Shown: positions 55,022 to 64,000 of the stretch, one piece after another | Numbering within the stretch: the first letter of the stretch is position 1 | Layout: each line of letters opens with the position of its first letter | Source: AWTP1-13 sp963797005 | GTDB taxonomy: Bacteria; Pseudomonadota; Alphaproteobacteria; Rhizobiales; Hyphomicrobiaceae | DNA: 64,000 nt | Assembly (NCBI GenBank): GCA_963797005.1 | Contig: CAWCOF010000009.1 | Location: forward strand, 1-64,000 | Direction: 5' to 3' | Position numbers and translations under genes: made by a program | Notes under the pieces: model-generated | Told to the model about the DNA's origin: nothing | Seen by the model: the letters and a program-made list of their open reading frames with translations, nothing else | Database searches by the model: none

Positions 55022-56022
55022 TTACGACAACATGGCCATGACCAGGCGCATGACCAGATCCTTCTGTTTGGGGTGGCTCTCAGCCACCAACAGAGCGATG
55101 GCCACCAAGCGCATTGGTGTCGAAGCGCTGGCTCCCGTCCGGGCGCGACAGGCAACCGTTCTTGTCCAGAAAGTGGACAAACAGCAGGCTTCCGATGCGC
55201 TTGTTGCCGTCGGTGAACGGATGGTTCTTGATTACGAAATACAGCAAAGCCGCCGCTCTCTCTTCCACGCTCGGGTAGAGGGCCTTGCCACCAAAGGTCT
55301 GCTCGATGTTGCCGAGGATTGCCGCAAGACCATCGCTATGCTCGCGCCCGAACAGGTCGCTCGCCTCGCCTTTCTGGACGAGTTCCGCTTTCAGCGCCGC
55401 GGCGGCGGCATGCGCCTGCTTCGCCGTAAGCCGCTTGATGCGCTTGGTCGGGGCAGCCGGCCGTTCGGGGAGCTTGTCCTCGTCGTATTGGCGAAGCATC
55501 TGCCACGAGTTCGGAGAAACGGCTGATGATGCTCAGCAGCGCACGTGCCTCCGCCTCAGTGAGCACATGCGAGGCAAGCGCCCCCAGTGCTTCCAGGCGC
55601 CCTTGTTCGAGCTGGCGCTGACGGTGGGCGCCGATCAGCTTTTCCCGGATGACCCGCGTGGCCCACTGCCGGAACGCCGTTGCCGTCCTGGAATTGACCC
55701 GGTAGCCCACCGATATGATCACATCCAGGCTATGCAGCGTCACTGGCTTCTTGGACCGATCAATATACATTTTTTGTATATTGTTCCCACGCTCCAACTC
55801 TCCATCAGAGAATACATTTCTGATGTGGTGAGACATCATGCGCTGTGAGCTGCCAAATAACTCGGCCATTTGCGCCTGCGTGAGCCACACGGTCTCGCGG
55901 TCAACGCGGACGTCGAGCTGAAGCTCCCCACCGGGCGCCATATAGACGGTATTGTCCGCAGGGGCGACAACCGCAGTGCCAGGGCTTGTCCTCGTCATGC
56001 TCATGGCAAGCATATAAGTCAT
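55022..56022 (-). CDS. RhuM-Fic/DOC fusion protein, two frame breaks
   Basis: The joined product, about 333 residues, combines two domains. The N-terminal RhuM (virulence RhuM) domain shows VRVDRETVWLTQAQMAELFG, HIRNVFSDGELERGNNIQKM and LDVIISVGYRVNSRTATAFR. The C-terminal Fic/DOC domain has YFVIKNHPFTDGNKRIGSLL, the HxFxDGNKR core for nucleotide or phosphate transfer. Frame slips are near 55515 (between the domains) and 55110. In corrected frame the C-terminus is VAIALLVAESHPKQKDLVMR and stops at 55022. Such fusions are sporadically distributed and usually read as toxin or defence-related. It is inserted between accA and xerD; no separate antitoxin gene is visible. Confidence 0.85.
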
Positions 56023-56099
56023 TGGGGTGACTATTTCTATTCATCGAGGCGGCCGCGTGCCAAGAACCCCATGGGTGGCAAAGCTGGCGCCCCGCGCCC

Positions 56100-57056
56100 C
56101 TACCGCCCTTTCCGCGCCGCCAGCGGATGGTGCTCGAAGACGATCTTCTTCAGCCGCTCCTCCAGGACATGGGTGTAGATCTGCGTGGTCGAGATGTCGG
56201 CATGGCCAAGCAGCTGCTGCACAGAGCGCAAGTCGGCGCCGCGGTCCAGAAGATGGCTGGCGAAGGCGTGCCGCAGCACGTGCGGGGAGACGCGGGCCGG
56301 ATCGAGGCCGGCTTCGGCCGCCAACTCCTTCAGCTCCTGGGCCAGGCGCTGTCGCGTCAAGTGGCCTTCCGCGCCGCGTGACGCAAACAGCCATTTCGTC
56401 CTCACCATCGGCGCTACGCCGTCCTCCTCGTCGCGACCGACGTCGAGGTAGCGCTCCAGCGCCGCCCGCGCGGCCTGGTTCAGGGGCACGATGCGTTCGC
56501 GACCACCCTTGCCCCTGACCGTCAGGACACGGCCGTCGCCCGCCAACACCGACCGAGGCAGGCTCACGAGCTCGCTGACGCGCAAGCCCGTTGCATAGAG
56601 CGTCTCGATCAGCGCATGCAGGCGCAGTGCCCGCACACGATCGCGACCCCTGGCAGCTTCGGTGCGCTTGCGGGCCGCCTCGATCAGGCGATCGACCTCC
56701 GCCACCGAAAGCATCTTGGGAAGGGTGCGCCGGATCTTGGGGCCGGCGAGGCCGAGCGCTGGGTCCTCGGCAATCACACCCTCGCCGGCAAGGAACTTGA
56801 ACAGTTGCCGCACGGCGGAAAGCCGGCGTGCGCGGGAGGCCGGCGCGAGGCCCGCCTCGGAGCGGCTTCGCAAGTAAGCGCCGATATCCGCAGGCTGCAC
56901 GTCGTGGAGCGATCGTCCTCGTGAACCGAGAAAGGAGAGAAATTCATCGAGGTCGCGCCTGTAGGCCTCGAGCGTATTGCCGGCCGCCCCCCGCTCGGCG
57001 GTCAGCATGGCGAGGAAGGCTTCGAGGTGTCGGCGCTCGGCCGCAGCCATCTGCAT
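56100..57056 (-). CDS. xerD: Tyrosine recombinase XerD
   Basis: The 318-residue recombinase resolves chromosome dimers at dif together with XerC. The N-terminal core-binding region is HLEAFLAMLTAERGAAGNTL and EAYRRDLDEFLSFL. The catalytic set is present: Arg in YATGLRVSELVSL, Lys in GKGGRERIVPL, HVLRH in SPHVLRHAFASHLL, His in LLGHADISTTQIYTH and the Tyr nucleophile in the same segment. ATG 57056 or 57050 fits the length; the frame is open further upstream across another gene. Standard XerD length and the neighbours argue against a phage integrase. Confidence 0.93.
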   Translation of the reverse strand: MQMAAAERRHLEAFLAMLTAERGAAGNTLEAYRRDLDEFLSFLGSRGRSLHDVQPADIGAYLRSRSEAGLAPASRARRLSAVRQLFKFLAGEGVIAEDPALGLAGPKIRRTLPKMLSVAEVDRLIEAARKRTEAARGRDRVRALRLHALIETLYATGLRVSELVSLPRSVLAGDGRVLTVRGKGGRERIVPLNQAARAALERYLDVGRDEEDGVAPMVRTKWLFASRGAEGHLTRQRLAQELKELAAEAGLDPARVSPHVLRHAFASHLLDRGADLRSVQQLLGHADISTTQIYTHVLEERLKKIVFEHHPLAARKGR

Positions 57057-57071
57057 GTGCGTGGGCCCGAT

Positions 57072-58858
57072 CAGTAGGGTGCCTGGCGCGGCCACACCGC
57101 GACCAGCGCCTCGAGCGCCATCGCGCGGGCATCGGTCTCGAGCCCGGCGGTCTTGAGCGCCCGCACCAAATCGCGGAGTGCGAGAATATTGGCGCCTTCC
57201 GGGCCATCGGGTCCAAGGGTCCGCATGACCAGCAGGATGACCCGCCCCACCTCCTTGCGTTTGGCAGCCTGGGCAAGGTCGGCCAGCACGCCGGTCTCGG
57301 GCAGATGCCCGCCGCGCGGTTGCGGCGTGCGGTTCGCCGCGTCCCACAGAGGGATCGGCACCTCGACATCGAGAGCATCGAGCGATGTTGCCAGCCGGTG
57401 CAGCACGTCCGCGCCGAGGTTGCCGCGAAGGGCAAGGTCCTCGATTGGCGCGAGCCCCGGCAGGCGTCCTTCGCGGCGCCACGGGTCCACGAGATCGCAG
57501 AGCGCCAGCCAGGGCCGCGGGCCTCCCGCCGTCTCGACCCAGCGCCGAGCGCCGGCACTATCACCCGCCGTCAGCGCGATCTCCGCGGCTGTTTCCGCAA
57601 ACCATGCAAGCTCCGGTGTCGGCTGCAGCTTGGCAAGCAGCGGAGCCAGCACCAGCGCCATCTGTGCGCCAATGCCGGCCTTGCGTGCATCATCGAGCAC
57701 CGCGCGCATGAACCTCGCCTGCTGGCCCGGCGACCGGGAAAGCTCGATGGCCTGGAAGAACAGCGCGCGGCGCAGGAGCGGATCGGTGGCATGCGCGGCC
57801 GGGTCCGCCAGGGCGACGCTGGACAGAGACTGACGGCGATAGACTTCGGCAACGGCGTCGGCCGGCAGGGCGTTGAGCCGCATCCCCGCTTCGGCGGCAG
57901 CAATCTGCAGGCGGGCAGGAGCCTGTCCGTCCCCCGCGATGGCAGCAAGCAGCGCAGGTTCGGCCTTGTCGAGAACCTGTTCGATATCCACCGGGCCCAT
58001 CAGCTCGAGAAAGCGATAGTCGAGCAGCAGGACACGCTTGGGCAGGGGCAGCCGCGGCTTGTTGCCAACGGCGATGCCGGCGAGCACGGCGAGGGGAAGC
58101 TCGGCGACGATGCCTTCTTCGCGGGCCAGGTCGGCGGCGAGGCCGGCAGCCCTGGCATCCCCCGCGACCGCGGCGCAATAGCCGCTGAGCAGTTGTATCT
58201 CGCCCTTCAGGCGACCGGGCAGTCCGGAGCTCGGCGCACCCAACTCGGCGATCGCGCGGCAGCCGGCATCCTTGCGACCGAGACCGATGTCCAACCTTGC
58301 CTGCAGTGCGCGGATGAGTGGCGTGGAGGTGCCAGCGCGCGCCAGCACCTCCTCCATGTCGCGCAACAGGCCCGAGCGATAAAGGGCCTCCAGGCGCAAC
58401 GCGAGGAAGTGGTCGGGACTGGGCAGGCCAGCCGGCGGTGTTGCCGAGGCCAGCAACGCGCGCCGCCACAGACGATGCAGCGCCGGCGAACGCGGGGGCA
58501 ACGCCAATTGTGCCAACAAGTCCTCGATGCTCTTGAGATCGAGGCCGCGCCAAAGCTCGAGCGGAAGCCCCGACCCATCGCGCGACATGACGGGGTTGAG
58601 CTCGCCGCGCTCGACCGAACCACGCCGGGGTGCCGCCTGCCACGGGGGAGCTTGAGCGCTGGCGGAATTGCTGTCCTGGCCTTGCCGCCAGGACGGTTCA
58701 GCCTTGGGAGCGGCTGCTTCGCGCGCGTCGTGCGACCGGAGCGGATCGGCGTTCTGGCGGAATGGGCTCCATCCCACCTGAGCGGCGGCGGGCAGGCCGC
58801 CAAGCGAAAGCGTCAGCAGACCCGCACAAACGGCAGCGCCATGGCAGATCGCGCGCAT
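57072..58858 (-). CDS. Conserved exported protein of unknown function
   Basis: The 595-residue protein has a signal peptide (CHGAAVCAGLLTLSLGGLPA, cut near AAA-QV), then a proline- and serine-rich segment and a long all-alpha region (LWRRALLASATPPAGL, RLEALYRSGLLRDMEEVLAR, LQARLDIGLGRKDAGCRAIA). The helical repeats resemble a TPR-like solenoid, consistent with a periplasmic scaffold. I know it only as a conserved neighbour of aroK and xerD in Rhizobiales-type genomes. The stop is 15 bases before the xerD start, so the two may be co-transcribed. Confidence 0.75.
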
Positions 58859-58895
58859 GCATCTTCAACATCCAGCCGGATCGAGGCGGCCGAGG

Positions 58896-59078
58896 CTAGC
58901 GGCGAACCTTGACGCCCGGCACAGCAACGGATGTCTCCCTCGGCACAGGCTCGAAGAACACCTGCACGGCATATAGCCCGCCGAACACAATTGCCCCCAC
59001 GACTTCCGTGACGAAGAGAAATCGCATGAGGCTTGGCATGTGGCGAAGCGGCTCCCTGCGAGCTATGTTGAAACTCAA
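58896..59078 (-). CDS. Small single-span membrane protein
   Basis: The 60-residue protein has one membrane helix (RFLFVTEVVGAIVFGGLYAV) flanked by a basic N-terminus and a C-terminal EPVPRETSVAVPGVKVRR. It is divergent from aroK and directly upstream of the unknown exported gene. Function unknown; the clear single helix with charged flanks supports a real gene. Confidence 0.6.
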   Translation of the reverse strand: MSFNIARREPLRHMPSLMRFLFVTEVVGAIVFGGLYAVQVFFEPVPRETSVAVPGVKVRR

Positions 59079-59241
59079 GGTGACGCCATTATGGCCCGGC
59101 GTCGCTCAACGCCGGCTCAGGGCCTCGGCGGCCGCTTCCGGTCCTGCGTTCGGCCGGAGCAAGGCATTGAGGTCCATGGGCAATCCCTTTGCCGGGCCGC
59201 AGCGCCTGACTGTGCCGCTCCAGTCCGGCATACGAGGAAAA

Positions 59242-59886
59242 ATGATGCGATTCGGCTTGAGACGCAAAAAGGAGGACACGCGCGCCGAGACGGTTCGCAA
59301 CATCCGCGCGAGCCTCGGCTCCCGGTCGATCGTGCTCGTTGGCATGCCGGGCAGCGGCAAGTCGGCCGTCGGCCGCCGGCTCGCCGCGCAACTGGAGCTG
59401 CCCTTTGTCGATGCCGACGAGGAGATCGAGCAGGCCGCCGGCAAGCCGATCATGGACATCTTCAAGGACCACGGAGAGGCCTACTTCCGAGAGGGGGAGC
59501 GCAAGGTCATCGCGCGCCTGCTGGGCTCCGGTCCGCAGGTGCTGGCCACCGGCGGCGGCGCGTTCATGGTGGAAGAGACGCGCGACAACATCCGCCGATC
59601 CGGCATCTCCGTGTGGCTCAAGGCGGAGCTGTCGTTGCTGCTTCGCCGGGTATCCAGGCGCAACAATCGCCCGCTGCTGGAGCAAGACCCCGAGGGCACC
59701 ATGCAGAGGCTGATGGCGACGCGCTACCCGGTCTATGCGACCGCCGACATTGCGGTGGAGAGCCGCGACCTGCCGCATGACGCCATCGTCACCGAAATCA
59801 TCGATGCCCTGGCCGACAGCCCGCATCTGACCGGCCAGGACGCCGGGCCGCAGCCCACCTCCATCGAAGCGGACGAAGCGCCATGA
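59242..59886 (+). CDS. aroK: Shikimate kinase
   Basis: The 214-residue enzyme phosphorylates shikimate in the fifth step of aromatic amino acid synthesis. The P-loop is GMPGSGKSAVGRRLAAQLEL. FVDADEEIEQAAG holds the shikimate-binding aspartate, AYFREGERKVIA an Arg/Glu pair, VLATGGGAFMVEE the GGG motif and RRNNRPLLEQDP the lid arginines. A 25-residue N-terminal extension and a 30-residue C-terminal tail make it longer than E. coli AroK, as is usual in alphaproteobacteria. Its stop overlaps the aroB start. Confidence 0.94.
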   Translation: MMRFGLRRKKEDTRAETVRNIRASLGSRSIVLVGMPGSGKSAVGRRLAAQLELPFVDADEEIEQAAGKPIMDIFKDHGEAYFREGERKVIARLLGSGPQVLATGGGAFMVEETRDNIRRSGISVWLKAELSLLLRRVSRRNNRPLLEQDPEGTMQRLMATRYPVYATADIAVESRDLPHDAIVTEIIDALADSPHLTGQDAGPQPTSIEADEAP

Positions 59887-61019
59887 GCGCCGAGCCCTCG
59901 CGCAAGCCGGACGTGGTCCGCGTCGCACTTGGCGACCGCTCCTACGATGTGCTGATCGGACCCGGCCTGCTGGAAAGCTCATCCGACCTCATTGGCGAGC
60001 GACTAGGCCGCGCCCGGTGCGCCATCGTCACCGACGACAACGTCGCCGCGCGCCATCTTGGCGCCCTGGAGGCCGGCCTCGAGGCAACGCAACGCCATCT
60101 CGGCACGGTGACGCTTGCTCCTGGCGAGGCGACCAAGAGCTTCGCGGCCCTGGCCGGTCTTTGCGAGCGTCTTCTGGAGATGGGGCTCGAGCGGGGCGAT
60201 CTGGTGGTCGCGCTCGGCGGAGGCGTGATCGGCGACCTCGCCGGCTTTGCCGCCAGCATCGTGCGCCGCGGCATCCGCTTCGTGCAGATCCCCACCACGC
60301 TGCTGGCGCAGGTCGACTCCTCCGTCGGCGGCAAGACGGGCATCAACACGCCCCAGGGCAAGAACCTCGTCGGCACGTTCCACCAGCCGAGCCTGGTGCT
60401 CGCCGACACCGATGTGCTCTCCACGCTGCCGGCCCGCGAGTTCCGGTCGGGCTATGTCGAGGCGGCCAAGTACGGCCTGATCCGTGATGCCGCCTATTTC
60501 GCCTGGCTCATGCAGAACGCCCAGGGAGTGTTCGCCAAGGATGTGGCGGCGCTCACTCATGCGATTGCCGTTGCCGTGCAGGGCAAAGCCGACATCGTCG
60601 CCCGCGACGAGACGGAAGCCGGCGACCGCATGCTGCTCAACCTCGGCCACACCTTCGGACACGCGCTGGAGGCGTGGGCCGGCTACTCCGATCGGCTGCT
60701 GCATGGCGAAGCCGTGGCCGTGGGAATCTGCCTGGCATTCCGCCTGTCGCAGGAGCTGGGACTGATCGCCGCCGACGAGACGGCACGCGTTGAGGCGCAC
60801 TTTGCCGGCGTCGGGCTGCCGACCCGCATCGCCGACATTGCGGGCGGCAAGCCGGTAGCGGCGCAGCTCGTCAAGATCCTGGGCCAAGACAAGAAGGTGC
60901 GGGACGGCAGCCCGACGCTGATCCTGGTACGTGGCATAGGCAAGGCCTTCATCACGCGCGAGGTGGCCCTGGCGGCGATTCAGGACTTCCTCTCCCGCCA
61001 GATCGACAGCCGCGCCTAG
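59883..61019 (+). CDS. aroB: 3-dehydroquinate synthase
   Basis: The 378-residue NAD- and zinc-dependent enzyme converts DAHP to 3-dehydroquinate, the second step of the shikimate pathway. Motifs are ALGGGVIGDLAGFAASIVRR for NAD binding, QIPTTLLAQVDSSVGGKTGI, the zinc and substrate region SGYVEAAKYGLI, and LLNLGHTFGHALEAW with zinc histidines. The ATG at 59883 overlaps the aroK stop, giving tight coupling of the two shikimate steps, as in most Rhizobiales. Confidence 0.96.
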   Translation: MSAEPSRKPDVVRVALGDRSYDVLIGPGLLESSSDLIGERLGRARCAIVTDDNVAARHLGALEAGLEATQRHLGTVTLAPGEATKSFAALAGLCERLLEMGLERGDLVVALGGGVIGDLAGFAASIVRRGIRFVQIPTTLLAQVDSSVGGKTGINTPQGKNLVGTFHQPSLVLADTDVLSTLPAREFRSGYVEAAKYGLIRDAAYFAWLMQNAQGVFAKDVAALTHAIAVAVQGKADIVARDETEAGDRMLLNLGHTFGHALEAWAGYSDRLLHGEAVAVGICLAFRLSQELGLIAADETARVEAHFAGVGLPTRIADIAGGKPVAAQLVKILGQDKKVRDGSPTLILVRGIGKAFITREVALAAIQDFLSRQIDSRA

Positions 61020-61187
61020 GAGGACATCGGCAGCAAGATTGATCCAAGCCCTTGCAAGATGCCGGGCGTACTATCAGTTGCAGATCGGGCAGTTGCAGAT
61101 CGGCGGTTAGCCCACGGCAAGCCTTTGTTGGCGTTGCCGCGTTATCAATGGGTTGCTGGCCGCGCCTCGTGGACACCGAAGAAAGCC

Positions 61188-62508
61188 ATGACACTCGAAA
61201 TTGCCCTTATCTGTGCGGCGATCGCCGTCCTGCTCTTCCTGTCGGCCTTCTTCAACGGCAGCGAGACGGCGCTGACGGCCGCCTCGCGCGCCCGCATGCA
61301 CGCCCTGGAGCAGGAGGGGAACGCCAAGGCCAGCCTGGTCAACCGGCTGCTGCGCCAGCCGGAGAAAATGATCGGCGCCGTGCTGCTCGGCAACACGCTG
61401 GTGGACATCCTGGCGGCGTCGCTCGCCTCGGGTCTCGCGGTCATATTGGTCGGCCCCGCCGGCGTCGCCTACGCGACGGCGATCATGACGCTGCTCATCG
61501 TCATCTTCGCCGCCGTGCTGCCCAAGACCTACGCGCTGGCGTTCTCCGACAGGGTAGCGCTGCTCGTTGCGCCGAGCATGCGACTGGTGATCCTGGTGCT
61601 CAGACCGCTGACGGCGGCGATCCAGGTCATCGTGCGGCTGCTGCTCAAGCTCACGCCGACCAAGCTCGACGATCGCGCCAATATCCTTGCAGCACACGAG
61701 GAGATCCGCGGCACCATCGAGCTCAAGACCATCGGCGGTGCCGTCGCCAAGGACGACGCGGCGATGCTGGGCGGCGTGCTCGACCTGCAGGGACCTCAAG
61801 GTGCTCGACATCATGGTGCATCGCACGAAGATGCAGACCATCAATGTCGACGATGCCCCCGAGAAGGTGGTGGAGGAGGTGATCAAGAGCCAGTACACGC
61901 GCATCCCCGTATGGAAGGACGAGCCGGAGAATATCGTCGGCGTTCTGCACACCAAGGATCTCCTGGTGGCGCTGGCGCGCGCCGCCTGGGACACCTCGAA
62001 GCTCGACGTGGCGAGCCTGGCCGCGCCGCCATGGTTCGTGCCCGACACGACCAGCCTGAACGACCAGCTCAATGAGTTCCTGAAGCGCAAGGCGCAGCTT
62101 GCCCTGGTGGTCGACGAGTACGGCGAGGTGCAGGGCCTGATCACGCTGGAGGACATTCTGGAGGAGATCGTCGGCCAGATCGCCGACGAGCACGACGTGC
62201 AGGACGCGGCGATCCGCGTGCAGGCCGACGGCTCGGTCAACGTCGACGGCACGATCGCCATTCGCGACCTCAACCGGCAGATGGACTGGGACTTGCCGGA
62301 CGAGGAGGCAACCACCATCGCCGGACTCGTGATCCACGAGGCTCAGACGATTCCGGAGCAGGGCCAGGTTTTTACGTTCTACGACTACCGGTTCGAGATC
62401 CTGCGCAAGAACCGCAACAAGATCACGGCCATTCGCATCAAGCCGCTCAAACCGACGAGCAAGCGGCCGCGACAGGCAGTCGAGAGCGGCGCGATGGAGG
62501 CCGGTTGA
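61188..62508 (+). CDS. CNNM/CBS-domain transporter, HlyC/CorC family, one frame break
   Basis: The joined product, about 440 residues, is a CorC/HlyC (CNNM-like) membrane protein. The N-terminal DUF21 domain has several helices (IALICAAIAVLLFLSAFFNG, then SETALTAASRAR). An extra base near 61790 breaks the frame, after which the CBS pair follows: LDIMVHRTKMQTINVDDAP, YTRIPVWKDEPENIVGVLHT and LALVVDEYGEVQGLITLEDI. The C-terminal CorC_HlyC domain is VDGTIAIRDLNRQMDWDLPD. Members are linked to magnesium or cobalt export. It follows aroB by about 170 bases. Confidence 0.92.
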
Positions 62509-62647
62509 GTGGCTCCCTCGGGAGGGCAGGAGTCGCCCGGCGCCAAAGGTGTCTACAGCGCGCCATCGAGGCGTCTGCTCTCTTGAATGTGCGGGGTTCG
62601 CGGACCATATTCGTTGGATAGACAAGCCGATCGCGCCGCCGACAGCT

Positions 62648-62922
62648 TCACCTGATCTCCTCTCCCGGCGCATAAGCCTTGATGGCAAGCGCGTGCACCC
62701 CACCTTTGAGCTCGGCGGCAGCGCCTCGTTGACGAGGCGGTGCCGGTCCAGCCGCGACTTGCCGCTGAATAGGGGCGAGACGACGAGAACGCGAAAGTGG
62801 CTCTCGCCGGTGCCCGGCGAGCTGCCATGGCCCGCATGCAGGTGCAATTCGTTGAGTATCTCGAGGCGGGCCGGCTGAAAGGCCTGGAGCAGCTTCTCGC
62901 GGATGAGTGATTCGACCGACAT
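62648..62922 (-). CDS. bolA: BolA-family protein, one frame break
   Basis: The joined product, about 91 residues, is a BolA protein, which with monothiol glutaredoxins takes part in iron-sulfur cluster handling and regulation. It starts MSVESLIREKLLQAFQPARL. LEILNELHLHAGHGSSPGTG has the conserved H-x-G-H, and ESHFRVLVVSPLFSGKSRLD and RHRLVNEALP follow. The frame slips near 62715, then ELKGGVHALAIKAYAPGEEI ends the protein. It is divergent from the J-domain gene, as in many Rhizobiales. Confidence 0.9.
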
Positions 62923-63033
62923 CAAGGGGGTCTTTCGGTTCGTGACGGTTTCGGTTACCGGCTTGCAACGGTGGCCGGCCGCTCGCACGTGTCATCTTGT
63001 GCGGTTACTGGGTTGCGCTCATACTCGGCCGAC

Positions 63034-63646
63034 ATGAAGTTGGACTCGAAATACTTCGACAGCGTCCGCGTCAAGCCGGACCACGAGCATGCCGTGCGCC
63101 CGCAGGCGCCGCGTCTGCCAGTGGAAGGGCTGCAGCGCGGCGGGGCTGCATCGCGCGCCCAGGGGGCGCGGGCGAGAGGGCCAGTATTATCTGCTTTGCC
63201 TCGACCATGTGCGCCAGTTCAATGCCTCCTACAACTACTTTGAAGGCATGAGCAACACGGAAGTGGAGGCCTACCAGAAGGACAGCGTCATCGGCCACCG
63301 GCCGACGTGGAAGGTCGGCGCCAATTCATGGGCGCATGGCACCCATCACAATATGGCTCGCAACGGCGGCCCCAGCGGACCGTTCAAGGACCCGCACGAA
63401 TTCTTCCCCTGGAACCCAGCCGAAAATGCCGCACCGCGCCGCCGATCGCTCAAGCCCTTGGAAATAAAGTCCTTGGAAGCGCTCAATTTGACGGAAACCG
63501 CCGAACGCCATGAGATCAAGGCGCGGTTCAAGGAGCTGGTCAAGCGCCACCACCCCGACGCCAACGGGGGCGACAACCGGTCGGAAGACAAGTTGCGCGA
63601 GACAATCCAAGCCTATAACTATCTGAAACAGGCTGGGCTCGTCTGA
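63034..63646 (+). CDS. J-domain (DnaJ-like) protein, one frame break
   Basis: The joined protein, about 203 residues, starts MKLDSKYFDSVRVKPDHE. It continues CQWKGCSAAGLHRAPRGRGR after an extra base near 63115. The CxxxxC and CLDHVRQFN cysteines may bind a metal. The conserved core YNYFEGMSNTEVEAYQKDSV and TGHRPTWK-like segment (IGHRPTWKVG) follow. The C-terminal J domain is ARFKELVKRHHPDANGG with HPD, then LRETIQAYNYLKQAGLV. This long-known Rhizobiales protein lies between bolA and cobS and probably recruits DnaK to a specific client. Confidence 0.9.
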
Positions 63647-63734
63647 GCCGGCTTGCAGACACTCCTAGTTGGTAGCCGTGCCGGCGCGTCATCCGCGCCG
63701 AGCACCTGGAAAAACATCCCGGACCCGAAACGAC

Positions 63735-64000
63735 ATGCGCGCCCAAGCTCAAGCCGGGGCTTCTGGTATGCCGGACATGAAAGTGTCCGTGCGCCAGCTG
63801 TTCGGCATCGACACCGACCTCGAGGTGCCCGCCTACTCCAAGCCGGACGATCACGTGCCGGATATGGACCACGACTATGTGTTCAACCGGGAGGTGACGC
63901 TCGCCATCCTCGCCGGCTTCAAGCACAACCGCCGCGTGATGATCCAGGGCTACCACGGCACGGGCAAGTCGACGCACATCGAGCAGGTCGCCGCCCGCCT
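63735..64000 (+). CDS. cobS: Cobaltochelatase subunit CobS, partial
   Basis: Only the first 88 codons lie in the window. CobS is the AAA+ ATPase that works with CobT and CobN to insert cobalt into hydrogenobyrinate a,c-diamide in aerobic cobalamin synthesis. VRQLFGIDTDLEVPAYSKPD, then DYVFNREVTLAILAGFKHNR, and the Walker A motif GYHGTGKST are clear. ATGs at 63735, 63768 and 63777 are all in frame; the last fits the shortest family members. cobT would be expected just downstream. Confidence 0.93.
   Translation, partial: MRAQAQAGASGMPDMKVSVRQLFGIDTDLEVPAYSKPDDHVPDMDHDYVFNREVTLAILAGFKHNRRVMIQGYHGTGKSTHIEQVAAR

Noticed and set aside
56100..57056. Phage or island integrase bounding the RhuM-Fic gene
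   Set aside because: The protein has normal XerD length and core-binding domain and sits in its usual chromosomal context; no tRNA or direct repeats flank the region.
57057..57482. N-terminal extension of XerD to 460 residues
   Set aside because: The upstream part is an out-of-frame reading of the exported-protein gene and is Arg/Gly-rich without similarity.

Overview
The window is a GC-rich stretch of an alphaproteobacterial chromosome, most likely from the order Hyphomicrobiales (Rhizobiales). The right end supports this: accA, xerD, a small membrane protein, aroK-aroB, a CBS-domain hemolysin-like gene, bolA, a J-domain gene and cobS follow one another in an order familiar from that group. 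rpsO-pnp, a DUF992 protein and a pqqABCDE cluster fit as well. I could not assign a genus.

Layout. 1-2.85 kb: rpsO and pnp. 3-10 kb: an MFS transporter, a thiolase, an outer-membrane beta-barrel protein, an XdhC-type protein and a secreted thermonuclease. 10-14.5 kb: a minus-strand redox locus with a single-domain globin, a DUF3365-type haem protein, an 11-haem cytochrome c, and a 673-residue protein joining an FAD reductase, a BFD-type [2Fe-2S] domain and a five-helix histidine-rich membrane domain. 15-21 kb: enoyl-CoA hydratase, an MDR reductase, gpt, an unknown protein, a truncated beta-propeller gene ending in a 24-bp tandem repeat, and a serine hydrolase. 22-27.5 kb: divergent MarR regulators and a two-gene indolepyruvate:ferredoxin oxidoreductase. 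27.5-29.2 kb: a hipBA toxin-antitoxin pair with four spaced operators. 29.2-33.3 kb: GT-C membrane protein, UDP-galactopyranose-mutase-like protein and GtrA. 33.5-42.3 kb: a DUF2541-like protein and an mdtABC-type RND efflux operon. 42.3-48 kb: small secreted proteins, two nested palindromic elements, a zinc peptidase, a MetE-like protein, a thioesterase and feruloyl-CoA synthase. 48.2-51.5 kb: pqqABCDE. 51.5-53.7 kb: tandem YafK-like L,D-transpeptidases. 53.9-64 kb: accA, a RhuM-Fic fusion, xerD, an unknown secreted protein, aroK-aroB, hlyC-like, bolA, J-domain protein and partial cobS.

A dominating property is the number of single-base frame breaks. About 20 occur in some 16 genes, including four in pnp and one each in pqqB, pqqC and pqqD, and the protein continues cleanly in another frame each time. 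This looks like uncorrected sequencing or consensus error rather than gene decay, so those genes are given as single spans with the break marked.

The most interesting biology is the redox locus at 10-14.5 kb, which looks like a route for electrons from cytoplasmic NAD(P)H across the membrane to a periplasmic multihaem cytochrome. Next are the operator architecture of hipBA, the paired nested palindromes at 43.4-43.57 kb, a palindromic element inserted in frame inside the iorB-like gene, and a cysteine-rich tail on the RND adaptor.
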